From a virus, in the IMG/VR virus record IMGVR_UViG_3300027985_000039, positions 1 to 33,789 of that record: a stretch of 33,789 nucleotides of DNA, one strand, 5' to 3'. Each line of letters starts with the position of its first letter. Position 1 is the stretch's first letter. The translations under genes and the position numbers were made by a program. Below are positions 1 through 6,570 of this stretch, in pieces. A model generated the notes under the pieces. That model did not search any database. It had not been told where the DNA came from and saw only the letters and a list, made by a program, of their open reading frames with translations.

Positions 1-2
1 TA

Positions 3-1076
3 TCTAAAGATGAATTGTATTTGCTATACAATTCAGAATATCCCGGACACAAACACCGGGAAGTATATGAGGAACTTATTGATAAGTTATACTCTTTAGA
101 TGTTTCAAGAGATATAACAGAAGAGCTAATCCACAATCTTGTGCAACGTGATTTTGCTAATCAATTGCTTAATAAAGTCTTGCCTGTTGTAACAGGACAA
201 GATCAAGGAGACAACTTTGAATCAGTAAAGCATATCCTTAGCCAGTATGAGTCATACATTCCCCAAGTTATGGACGAAAGCCCATTTACTGAAATGGATA
301 TTGATTCAATACTGGATCAAGCAGAACAAGATGGACTACAATTTAGACTTAAGTGTTTACGTAATGGGTTAGGAAGTTTATCGGGAGGTACGTTGGGGCA
401 TTTGTTTGCTCGACCAGAAACCGGAAAGACTTCCTTTTGTCATTCAGAGGTGGCGTATATTGCATCCCAACTTACAGACAATGACTGTGTGTTGTGGTTC
501 AATAACGAAGAAGCTCCGAGTAAAATTATCAGGCGTAAGTATTCTGCAATTACAGGCATGTCTGAGGATGAACTGTCAGCCAAACGAGACATTGCCAAAG
601 AAATCTATCAACGAGAAGGAGGGTATCGGATTAAGCTGGTTGACGAGGCTGTCATTTCAATCGAACAAATTGAGAAGCTGTGTCTAGAATATAGACCAAG
701 ATTGGTCATTATAGACCAAGGTGATAAAGTTCACTACAAAGGCTCAAAGGATGCTGGTAATGGTGCAGAAAAATTAAAGGCTATATACGACCAACTGCGA
801 GAAGTGGTAAAGCGTTGCAATAAACTCTGGAAGATGGATATGCTTACAGTTGGGCAAGCAGATGTAGATGCCCAGAATAAAAGGGTGCTTACACTTGCCA
901 ACTTAGATTCAGGTAAGACAGGTAAGGCTGGAGCTTTTGACTATGTGATTGGTATTGGGCATGAACTAGGAAAGGATAATGTGAGGTACGTTACCTTCTG
1001 TAAGAATAAACTAAAAGGTAATCATGCAACATATCTAGTAACCTTTGACAATTTGACTGGGAGGTACAATGATTAA
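3..1076 (+). CDS. DnaB/RecA-fold replicative helicase-like ATPase, 5' end outside window
   Basis: Probable replicative DNA helicase ATPase domain of the DnaB/gp4 type, which unwinds DNA ahead of the phage polymerase. The frame is open to the left edge, so the true start is probably outside; a TTG at 15 is the first in-window start option and residue numbers count from it. Walker A is ARPETGKT at residues 132-139 ([AG]xxxxGK[ST]). Walker B is LVIID at 230-234. A later conserved Gln lies in TVGQAD near 278-283, where RecA-fold helicases place a sensor glutamine. No zinc-finger primase domain is visible in this part. The stop overlaps the next gene by 8 bases, and DNA polymerase follows, supporting a replication role. 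The ATPase fold is clear. Helicase against another RecA-like role (for example recombinase) is less certain. Confidence 0.8.
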   Translation, partial: SKDELYLLYNSEYPGHKHREVYEELIDKLYSLDVSRDITEELIHNLVQRDFANQLLNKVLPVVTGQDQGDNFESVKHILSQYESYIPQVMDESPFTEMDIDSILDQAEQDGLQFRLKCLRNGLGSLSGGTLGHLFARPETGKTSFCHSEVAYIASQLTDNDCVLWFNNEEAPSKIIRRKYSAITGMSEDELSAKRDIAKEIYQREGGYRIKLVDEAVISIEQIEKLCLEYRPRLVIIDQGDKVHYKGSKDAGNGAEKLKAIYDQLREVVKRCNKLWKMDMLTVGQADVDAQNKRVLTLANLDSGKTGKAGAFDYVIGIGHELGKDNVRYVTFCKNKLKGNHATYLVTFDNLTGRYND

Positions 1077-1317
1077 TCCTTGGAATTGGATCAAGCGAAT
1101 CTTTATTAGATATCCTCGCATAGTAACCTTTAAAAGTGTCAATCCAAAAAGAAAGAGTACGGGTTACGCAATCGAAGTACGTCCTGGAGAATTTTTAGTA
1201 TCACAATTAAATCAGAAGCATGATCTTACCAACACATATGGGTCTATTGAGTATGTAAATAAATACTGCGTAGTTCAGAATCCAGATGATTTGCAACTCT
1301 TTTATAAGCGAGCATAA
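1069..1317 (+). CDS. Hypothetical protein, 82 aa
   Basis: I do not recognise this protein. It is short and rather basic at its N-terminus, with several aromatic residues, and shows no signal peptide, zinc-binding cysteine pairs or clear membrane segment. The ATG has a good ribosome binding site (GGGAGG about 5 bases upstream). The gene overlaps the upstream helicase-like gene by 8 bases and its final base is the first base of the next start codon, so it is translationally coupled on both sides. That tiling supports it being real. A role in replication is suggested only by its position between helicase and polymerase. Confidence 0.7.
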   Translation: MINPWNWIKRIFIRYPRIVTFKSVNPKRKSTGYAIEVRPGEFLVSQLNQKHDLTNTYGSIEYVNKYCVVQNPDDLQLFYKRA

Positions 1318-2489
1318 TGCGAAATGTAGCCATTGACTTTGAGTGCACTAAATTACCGTATTCTTTTCCTTGGCAACCACAAGCATATGCTGTTTGTTTT
1401 TCAGCAGCAGACGAAGCCGGAGTGACTCGGACATGGTTCTTAAATCATGCAGCCGCAACTAAATCTATTGCTCAGTGCGTGAGAGAGATACAGGAATATC
1501 TCAACTCATTCGATAGAGTAATAGCGCATAATCTTAAGTATGAGTTACACTGGCTAAAACAGCTAGGCATCAATGTAGAAGAACACAAACTCTGGTGTAC
1601 TATGGTAGTGGAGTATCTTATACGGGGACAACAGAAGATGCAAGGTTTATCTTTGGATACCCTGTGTAAACTCTACAAACTACCCGCTAAGAAAGATCGG
1701 GTCAAAATCTATTGGGAAGCTGATATAGAGACAGATCAAATCCCTGCGGATATCTTGTCAACCTACTGCGAACAAGATGCCTTGAATGCTATGCTATTAT
1801 TCAAGCATCAGACTAAACAGGTTGGAAAGATGTTGTCACTACTATCACTAGAAATGGAAGTCATCAGATGCTACCATGAGATGGAATTCAATGGGATGCG
1901 AGTTAATCTCCTGCGTACATCTAGATACCAACGAGTAGCTGTAGCGAGACTTCAACAGATGGATTGTGAGTTAAAGGAATTACTTGGTATACCTGAGATC
2001 ACGAATCAGTGGTTATCCCGAGGATTATTTGGTGGAACTTATCTAGAATCTAGACAAGAACCTGTTATAGTTGATGGGCAACCATACAGATTCAAGACTG
2101 GTCTTCGTAAAGGTGAAATTAAAGAAAGGACAGTTGAGTATGAAAAGCGAATCAATGGTTTTGGCTTCAATCCAAAAGAGTGCGGCATTCCTGAAACAGC
2201 AAGCGCTGGTATTTATTCAGTCAGTAAAGAAAGCCTACCTTTACTTAAGGCAAAAACTCAGGAACAAAAACGTGTCATTGATTTGATGTATGCCCGTGCT
2301 AGACTAGAAAAATTGAAGTCGTCTTATTATGATAAATTTCCAGTTCTAGCAGTAGCAGGAATGATTCATGCTAATGTCAACCAAGCACTAACTAAAACAG
2401 GAAGGACGTCTTGTAATGATCCTAATCAACAGAATTTACCGCGCGGTAATAATGGACCAGTCAAGAAGTGCTTTGTCACGAGATTTTAA
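1317..2489 (+). CDS. Family A DNA polymerase, N-terminal part (3'-5' exonuclease and thumb)
   Basis: N-terminal 390 residues of a family A (Pol I/T7-like) DNA polymerase. Proofreading exonuclease motifs are visible: Exo I with D7 and E9, Exo II AHNLKYE with N72 and Glu76 where Asp is usual, and Exo III with Y150 and D154. The thumb and start of the palm follow, ending with the family signature GRTSCNDPNQQNLPRG (362-377) and then VKKCFVTRF. Frame TAA at 2487-2489 stops it about 10 residues before where motif A (DxSQxE) should begin; motif A is found in a separate reading frame at 2728. The two parts together make about 632 residues, a normal length for a phage enzyme of this type without a 5'-3' exonuclease. 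The proofreading domain may work alone, or the halves may assemble or be joined by RNA splicing; sequence alone does not decide. Confidence 0.9.
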   Translation: MRNVAIDFECTKLPYSFPWQPQAYAVCFSAADEAGVTRTWFLNHAAATKSIAQCVREIQEYLNSFDRVIAHNLKYELHWLKQLGINVEEHKLWCTMVVEYLIRGQQKMQGLSLDTLCKLYKLPAKKDRVKIYWEADIETDQIPADILSTYCEQDALNAMLLFKHQTKQVGKMLSLLSLEMEVIRCYHEMEFNGMRVNLLRTSRYQRVAVARLQQMDCELKELLGIPEITNQWLSRGLFGGTYLESRQEPVIVDGQPYRFKTGLRKGEIKERTVEYEKRINGFGFNPKECGIPETASAGIYSVSKESLPLLKAKTQEQKRVIDLMYARARLEKLKSSYYDKFPVLAVAGMIHANVNQALTKTGRTSCNDPNQQNLPRGNNGPVKKCFVTRF

Positions 2490-2727
2490 ATGAGTCCAAT
2501 CTATGAGTATCAATGCGAAGATTGTTTGGTAGTATTTGAACTCTTTAAAATTAAAAGTACCCCTATTGGAAAAAGCTGCCCTATTTGTATGTCTAGCCGA
2601 ACGCACCTCATACCTAGCCGGTCGGGGTATAGAAGGGATCATACATTAATTGAGGAATAAATTAATATGAGAAATATTTGGGTCACATCAGATACGCACT
2701 TTAATCACTCAAATTTTCTAAACTGTC
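2487..2727 (+). other. Insertion splitting the DNA polymerase gene
   Basis: This stretch separates the two halves of the family A polymerase. It holds one complete small zinc-ribbon gene and the first 23 codons of a metallophosphoesterase gene. The polymerase is nearly complete when it is removed: from the Phe in KKCFV to the catalytic Asp there are 10 residues, against 12 in E. coli and Taq Pol I. Removing 2488-2725 exactly would put the halves in frame (TTT TTC ATG ATT) with a T before and a G at the end of the removed piece, as group I introns require. However, I see no recognisable group I catalytic core (P3/P7-type segments), and the piece codes for protein nearly throughout. A recombination insertion is as likely as an intron. 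Confidence 0.7.
2490..2660 (+). CDS. FmdB-like zinc-ribbon protein, 56 aa
   Basis: Small zinc-ribbon protein of the FmdB/CxxC type. It starts with MSPIYEYQCEDC, close to the family's usual opening, and has two CxxC knuckles at C9/C12 and C30/C33. The ATG directly follows the stop of the polymerase N-terminal part (TAAATG), so translation would be by re-initiation; only a weak ribosome binding site is visible. Role unknown; such proteins bind zinc and sometimes nucleic acid. It looks complete, unlike the metallophosphoesterase fragment behind it, and appears to have arrived inside the polymerase gene as part of one insert. Confidence 0.75.
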   Translation: MSPIYEYQCEDCLVVFELFKIKSTPIGKSCPICMSSRTHLIPSRSGYRRDHTLIEE

Positions 2728-2738
2728 ATGATTCTTGA
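2667..2738 (+). pseudogene. Truncated metallophosphoesterase (first 23 codons)
   Basis: The frame encodes MRNIWVTSDTHFNHSNFLNC and then a stop after three more residues. SDTHFxH is the N-terminal metal-binding signature of calcineurin-like phosphoesterases (Asp and His ligands). These enzymes are normally 150 residues or more, so this is a remnant: homology ends where the polymerase C-terminal part begins, with which its last 11 bases overlap in another frame. It has a good ribosome binding site (TGAGGA about 9 bases before the ATG), so a 23-residue peptide may still be made, and its translation could help ribosomes reach the polymerase ATG at 2728. Alternatively the resemblance is partial and this is only a leader peptide. 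Confidence 0.6.
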
Positions 2739-3456
2739 TGTTGACTTAAGCCAAATCGAATGGAGGGTCGTGGCTGCTCTCACTCAAGATGAAGTAATGA
2801 TGAATGAGATCAGAAATAGTGTAGATCAACATTCTGCTGCGTGTGTTGATCTAATGGAACTTCCACTAACCAAAGAGAATAGAACTGATGCTAAAATATT
2901 TAATTTCAGAGCTATCTATGCAAATCCAGAGACTGCGGCATATGCTTACTTCATGGACAACAAAATGCCAAGCTTCACTATGCACAAGTGGCAAAGTATC
3001 ATGGATGCCTTTTATGCAAAGTATTCTGGGATGTTCAAAGCCCACGAAGAGTGGGTTCACACAGTACGTAGAACAGGAGAAATCATTGGCCCAACAGGAA
3101 GGCGCTGGCTCTTCACAAAACAAAATAAAAAGGGGTACTGGGACTATTCTGTAACTCAAATTAGAAACTACCCCGTACAAGGGACAGCAGGTGATTTAAT
3201 CAAACTAGCTCTGGTATATATACGCAAGAGATTACTGGCTGCCTACCCTCAAGCTCTCATGGTGATGACTGTTCATGACAGCATCATATTTGATTTACCA
3301 GATGCAATAGTTAAACCTGTTGCAAAGATTTGTATTGACACATTTCAAGAACTTCCTATACTTGCAGAGAAACATTTTAATTGGCTTATTCCAGTTCCTA
3401 TTACTGGTGAGGCCGATGCTGGCCCCTCATGGGGGAGAATGGAGCGTATCATTTGA
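2728..3456 (+). CDS. Family A DNA polymerase, C-terminal palm/fingers part
   Basis: C-terminal polymerase domain of the split enzyme, 242 residues. Motif A is DVDLSQIEWR with catalytic D6 (residues 4-13). Motif B is RTDAKIFNFRAIYA (52-65), containing the dNTP-binding Arg, Lys and Tyr; the usual Gly after Tyr is Ala. Motif C is TVHDS (181-185), where HDE is usual; the catalytic Asp184 is kept. The first residue I can place is only five residues before the catalytic Asp, so this piece cannot be an independent enzyme and must act with the N-terminal part at 1317. The ATG has no ribosome binding site (TTCTAAACTGTC precedes it), so it is either coupled to the upstream fragment or is not a true start and is joined by splicing. 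Confidence 0.9.
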   Translation: MILDVDLSQIEWRVVAALTQDEVMMNEIRNSVDQHSAACVDLMELPLTKENRTDAKIFNFRAIYANPETAAYAYFMDNKMPSFTMHKWQSIMDAFYAKYSGMFKAHEEWVHTVRRTGEIIGPTGRRWLFTKQNKKGYWDYSVTQIRNYPVQGTAGDLIKLALVYIRKRLLAAYPQALMVMTVHDSIIFDLPDAIVKPVAKICIDTFQELPILAEKHFNWLIPVPITGEADAGPSWGRMERII

Positions 3457-4016
3457 AAGCACAGATTACAGCTATCGAACTAAACGTACAAGAAAAGTTT
3501 GCTAACGGTAAATCCTACAAGGGGCATAGATTTACTTATCAGCCTGAACCCTTTAAAGGAAAAGCTAAACCGCCGGTAACTAAGTTCTTGTTTGGGAATA
3601 GCGATCCAGCTAAAGACCTATTGAATATTCAAGTAGGAGATTGGGCTCAGATCGACTTCTCATCAAACGGAGAGTTTAAAAACATCTCTAAAATTACTAA
3701 GATTGATGCCCCCCCAAGTAGCACAGATCAAGGAACAGCAGATCAGGGCACTAAGTATCAGCCCAAATCTGATAATAGCGAGGCTATTGCTCGTGCTGTG
3801 GCACTAAAAGAAGCAAGCAGTATTGTGATTGGGCTAGCACAAACAGGAAATGCTTATTCAGCCGCTAATTTAAAGAAGCGTGAGTTTATTATTGAAGAGA
3901 TACTGCAGACAGCTCGTGAACTACTGCCATTTTTGAAGAATACCGAAACAGTATCTGGCATTGAAAATCAAGATGTCGACGCTGTGGATGTGGAACAGGA
4001 AGAGTATGGGGACTAA
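3453..4016 (+). CDS. Probable single-stranded DNA-binding protein, 187 aa
   Basis: Likely the phage single-strand-binding protein, coating DNA exposed at the fork; this is inference from position and architecture. The first 85 residues are rich in beta-strand-forming residues with spaced Lys and aromatics, as in an OB fold. A low-complexity linker follows, with a small repeat (TDQGT/ADQGT), then a helix, then an acidic C-terminal tail ending in EQEEYGD, the usual feature by which SSBs recruit partners. I chose the TTG at 3453, which has GGAG about 9 bases upstream and overlaps the polymerase stop (ATTTGA); an ATG at 3429 is possible but lacks a ribosome binding site. No family motif is decisive. 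Confidence 0.65.
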   Translation: MKAQITAIELNVQEKFANGKSYKGHRFTYQPEPFKGKAKPPVTKFLFGNSDPAKDLLNIQVGDWAQIDFSSNGEFKNISKITKIDAPPSSTDQGTADQGTKYQPKSDNSEAIARAVALKEASSIVIGLAQTGNAYSAANLKKREFIIEEILQTARELLPFLKNTETVSGIENQDVDAVDVEQEEYGD

Positions 4017-4176
4017 GCAGCGAGAGTATAAACTACTATGTATGAGGTGTAAAGGCGAGGGTAATGTCCTCATTGAAACTACCATATCTCCTACCTATGT
4101 GGTGACTGATATGTACTTCAAGTGTAGTGAATGTAACTACACAGAACACCAACAAAGGACTATGAATATTGGCTGA
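4006..4176 (+). CDS. Small zinc-ribbon protein, 56 aa
   Basis: A 56-residue protein with two CxxC knuckles (C12/C15 and C40/C43) and a beta-rich middle, a typical single zinc ribbon. I start it at the ATG at 4006, preceded by AGGAAG; the same frame extends upstream to 3961 but that would lie wholly within the previous gene. It overlaps its neighbours on both sides by about 10 bases. Zinc ribbons this small often bind nucleic acid or modulate a larger enzyme; the actual role is unknown. Its neighbours are the SSB-like protein and a PD-(D/E)XK nuclease. Confidence 0.75.
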   Translation: MGTKQREYKLLCMRCKGEGNVLIETTISPTYVVTDMYFKCSECNYTEHQQRTMNIG

Positions 4177-4924
4177 TTTTTTAGCAGAGGGAGGACATTG
4201 GTATCAATCTGATGGGACTCCTCTCTATGAGATTGAAAAGGCTAAGGGTGGTGGGCTTCGGCCTACCACTCTACGAGATGCAAAGAAACTTAATCTATTT
4301 CCATCTGTTACTGGCATCATCAAAGAGATGGCAGCACCAAATCTCACAAGCTGGAAGATTCGACAAGCTGTTGAAGTAGCATACGAGAATCCTCATTTTG
4401 CTACTGAAACTAATACTGATTATGCTAATCGTATTATAGCTATGGCAGAAGCCCCGGTGAAAGAAAAAGCCACATTAGGCGGTGAGATTCACTGGGCAAT
4501 AGAACAAGCACTGTGTGGTAATGAGTTTGATGTAAACTACACACCACATGTGTATGCCGTTACAGATTATCTTCAATCATTATCCGCAGAGTGGGTAGCA
4601 GAGCAATCATTTGCTCACGCTGGCTTTGGAGGGAAGATAGACGCATATTCCGAGAATATCGTAGTAGATTTCAAGACCAAAGATTTTACACAAGCTAAGT
4701 TACCCAAGGCATATGAGAATCACTGGATGCAGTTAGGGGCATATCGTCAGGGACTAGGCAAACCTGATATGCGTGGAATTATTATCTTTATATCCATCTC
4801 TGATCCGGGATTGATTCATCCAGTGGAAGTGACTAACGAAGAACTTACAACGGGATACGCTATGTTTGATTGTTTAAAACAACTATGGTGTATCAGGAGG
4901 AACTACAATCCAATTGCATCCTAA
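4169..4924 (+). CDS. PD-(D/E)XK exonuclease, RecB/Cas4-like
   Basis: Nuclease of the PD-(D/E)XK superfamily (PDDEXK_1, RecB/Cas4-related), 251 aa, probably acting in recombination or host DNA breakdown. Visible motifs: LGGEIHWAIE (103-112) with H108, the position of the helix-borne His/Glu seen in RecB-type nucleases; FGGKID with D158; VVDFKTK with D167 and K169; and QLGAYRQ (188-194), the QxxxY motif typical of this branch. There is no iron-sulphur cysteine cluster, which separates it from true Cas4. The start is a TTG overlapping the stop of the preceding gene, with AAAGGA upstream. The reaction class is secure. Substrate polarity and partner are not known. Confidence 0.85.
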   Translation: MADFLAEGGHWYQSDGTPLYEIEKAKGGGLRPTTLRDAKKLNLFPSVTGIIKEMAAPNLTSWKIRQAVEVAYENPHFATETNTDYANRIIAMAEAPVKEKATLGGEIHWAIEQALCGNEFDVNYTPHVYAVTDYLQSLSAEWVAEQSFAHAGFGGKIDAYSENIVVDFKTKDFTQAKLPKAYENHWMQLGAYRQGLGKPDMRGIIIFISISDPGLIHPVEVTNEELTTGYAMFDCLKQLWCIRRNYNPIAS

Positions 4925-5270
4925 AGATTTTAATTCATTGGTAGCGTCGATTAAACGAACATTCTCTAGGTCTACTATTTATATTGAAGTGCTGAATGCC
5001 GCTAAGTGCCCTCGTAAAAAGGGGCCACAAGGGGGAGCTCGCTATCGTTGTGCTATCTGCAAGAAAGACTTTGGAAGAAGAGAGGTGCAAGTAGATCATA
5101 TTGATCCTGTTATTCCTATTGGGCAAAAAGCAAAGGATATGACATTCGATCAAATCATTAGCCGATTGTACTGTGATGCTACGAATCTTCAAGTCTTAGA
5201 TAAAAAGTGCCATAAACTTAAATCTACAGAGGAGAACAAACAACGTCGTGCTAGCCAAAGAAAGAGCTAA
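4914..5270 (+). CDS. HNH endonuclease-like protein, 118 aa
   Basis: HNH (beta-beta-alpha metal) nuclease domain. Key features are a CAIC knuckle (C46, C49), the DH pair (D61, H62) in VQVDHIDP, then TNLQVLDKKCHKLKS with N91 and C99/H100 finishing the motif and the second zinc knuckle. It lacks extra DNA-binding repeats typical of homing endonucleases. It is coupled to the PD-(D/E)XK gene (11-base overlap) and starts with TTG behind AGGAGG. Possible roles are junction or branched-DNA cleavage during replication, or host DNA nicking. It could equally be a resident free-standing homing endonuclease, but tight operon overlap argues for an integrated phage function. Confidence 0.8.
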   Translation: MHPKDFNSLVASIKRTFSRSTIYIEVLNAAKCPRKKGPQGGARYRCAICKKDFGRREVQVDHIDPVIPIGQKAKDMTFDQIISRLYCDATNLQVLDKKCHKLKSTEENKQRRASQRKS

Positions 5271-5490
5271 ATTAATTGTTGACAGATTCAGGGAATCATT
5301 AATTCATGGGAAAAAAGAGAATATCGAAGAGCTTATATGCTTCCATATCCAAGCTGCAGAAGAAGCGGTCATCCAACGATATCTCGATGAGCAAATACGC
5401 TTGGAGCAAATTAAGGAAGCCCGTCGCGCCAACCTCGAAAAGGCACGACAACAGAAGAACAAGAAGCGAACTAGAAAGGATAGCCATTGA
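5248..5490 (+). CDS. Hypothetical charged helical protein, 80 aa
   Basis: Unrecognised 80-residue protein. It is highly charged, predicted mostly helical, with a long Glu/Lys/Arg-rich segment from about residue 45 to the end that would suit a coiled coil, and a strongly basic C-terminus. It starts with GTG, with GAGGAG upstream, and overlaps the HNH gene by 23 bases and the next gene by 4 bases. A competing frame from 5306 exists but does not tile with the neighbours and has no comparable start context. Confidence 0.6.
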   Translation: MLAKERAKLIVDRFRESLIHGKKENIEELICFHIQAAEEAVIQRYLDEQIRLEQIKEARRANLEKARQQKNKKRTRKDSH

Positions 5491-6239
5491 AAATTCTTAT
5501 CTTGGATATTGAGACAGCGCCTAATATTGCACATGTATGGAGATTATGGAAAGAGAATGTTAGTGTAGATCAGCTTCTACAGCCACATGACGTTCTGTGT
5601 TGGGCAGCAAAATGGTTAGATTCAGACGAAGTAATGTTCTTCTCCAGATTTCATCATGGCCAAGATGCGATGATTATGGAGATTTATGGGCTTCTTAATG
5701 AGGCAGATGCGGTTGTCACTTTTAATGGTAAGAAATTTGATATCCCGCACCTTAATAGAACCTTTCTTTTGCGGGGGATGGCTCCCCCTAAACCCTTTAA
5801 GAATATTGATCTACTTGATACTGTCAAGAGTAAATTTAGATTCCCTTCAAATAAACTTCAGCAACTTGCTAGGGAACTCCTGGGTGACACTAAAGAAGAG
5901 CATTCAGGGCATAAATTATGGGTTAAGTGTTTAAATGATGATCCTGAAGCATGGACAAAGATGGGGGTGTATAATCGAAAAGATGTAATCCTTACTGAGA
6001 GGATATACTATATTCTTAGGCCGTGGATTTCTGGGCACCCTAATCATGCTCTATATGTTGAAACAACACAACCAGTATGCCCCAACTGTGGCTCAGTAAA
6101 GATGTGGAAGCAGGGGTATGCGTATACAGCAGTTAGTAAGTTTCAACAGTATCAATGTGTATCTTGTGGTAAATGGACAAGGGGAAGGGAGAATTTGATT
6201 GATCGAGCTAACGTCAGGTCAGGTATAGCAGATGGATAA
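5487..6239 (+). CDS. DnaQ-like 3'-5' exonuclease with C-terminal zinc ribbon
   Basis: RNase H-fold exonuclease of the DnaQ/YprB type (RNase_H_2-like), 250 aa. The DEDDy set is visible: D7 and E9 in LDIET, N80 and D85 in FNGKKFD, and Y162 with D166 in VYNRKD. After about residue 190 a zinc ribbon is fused, with CPNC (C198, C201) and CVSC (C224, C227). The enzyme probably trims DNA or RNA 3' ends. It sits beside a polymerase whose own proofreading domain is on a separate polypeptide. Start is TTG overlapping the preceding stop (ATTGA). The exonuclease fold is convincing; substrate is unknown. Confidence 0.8.
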   Translation: MKILILDIETAPNIAHVWRLWKENVSVDQLLQPHDVLCWAAKWLDSDEVMFFSRFHHGQDAMIMEIYGLLNEADAVVTFNGKKFDIPHLNRTFLLRGMAPPKPFKNIDLLDTVKSKFRFPSNKLQQLARELLGDTKEEHSGHKLWVKCLNDDPEAWTKMGVYNRKDVILTERIYYILRPWISGHPNHALYVETTQPVCPNCGSVKMWKQGYAYTAVSKFQQYQCVSCGKWTRGRENLIDRANVRSGIADG

Positions 6240-6570
6240 AATCACTGATGGGACTAAACATGACGGGGATAAGACTCGGCTCTCTCTTGTCATGGATGGG
6301 TTCGCAAGGGCTCTTGAAGAAGTTGGCAAAGTAGGAACATTCGGAGCCAAGAAGTATTCAGATAATGGATGGATGACTGTCCCAAATGGAAAGGCTAGGT
6401 ATAAGGACGCACTACTACGGCATTGGCAAAAGGACGCAATAGGTGAGGTATTTGATTCTGATAGCAATCTTAGACACGCTGCTCATCTGGCATGGAATGC
6501 ACTAGCATATCTGGAACTTCAATTACGAGAGGAAATGATTGATGAAGATAAACATCAAGAGGATGAATAA
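6232..6570 (+). CDS. dATP/dGTP diphosphohydrolase-family protein (DUF5664)
   Basis: 112-residue protein matching the phage family annotated as dATP/dGTP diphosphohydrolase N-terminal domain (DUF5664, MazG-like helical fold). Recognisable features are TFGAKKYSDNGW (residues 36-47) and the helix with RHWQKD, then DSDSNLRHAAHLAWNALAYL, with acidic residues and histidines that could hold metal. Proteins of this kind are proposed to hydrolyse purine dNTPs to monophosphates. It lies directly before dUTPase and within the nucleotide gene block, consistent with pool control. ATG overlaps the preceding stop. Family placement is from memory of the motif and should be regarded as probable. Confidence 0.7.
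   Translation: MDKITDGTKHDGDKTRLSLVMDGFARALEEVGKVGTFGAKKYSDNGWMTVPNGKARYKDALLRHWQKDAIGEVFDSDSNLRHAAHLAWNALAYLELQLREEMIDEDKHQEDE

Noticed and set aside
2488-2725. Classical group I intron
   Set aside because: Boundary bases fit (T before, G at end) but I could find no P3/P7-type core and only a weak 5-bp pairing near the 5' junction; the segment mostly codes for a zinc-ribbon protein. Kept only as an alternative.
2484-2730. Simple frameshift or sequencing error splitting the polymerase
   Set aside because: About 240 bases of unrelated coding sequence separate the halves, which an indel error cannot create.
3720-3752. Tandem repeat in the SSB-like gene
   Set aside because: Only two imperfect copies coding for a linker (TDQGT/ADQGT); ordinary low-complexity linker.
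5306-5512. 68-codon + strand frame overlapping the 5248 gene
   Set aside because: Does not tile with neighbouring genes and has a poorer start; the 5248 frame overlaps both neighbours by the short distances typical here.
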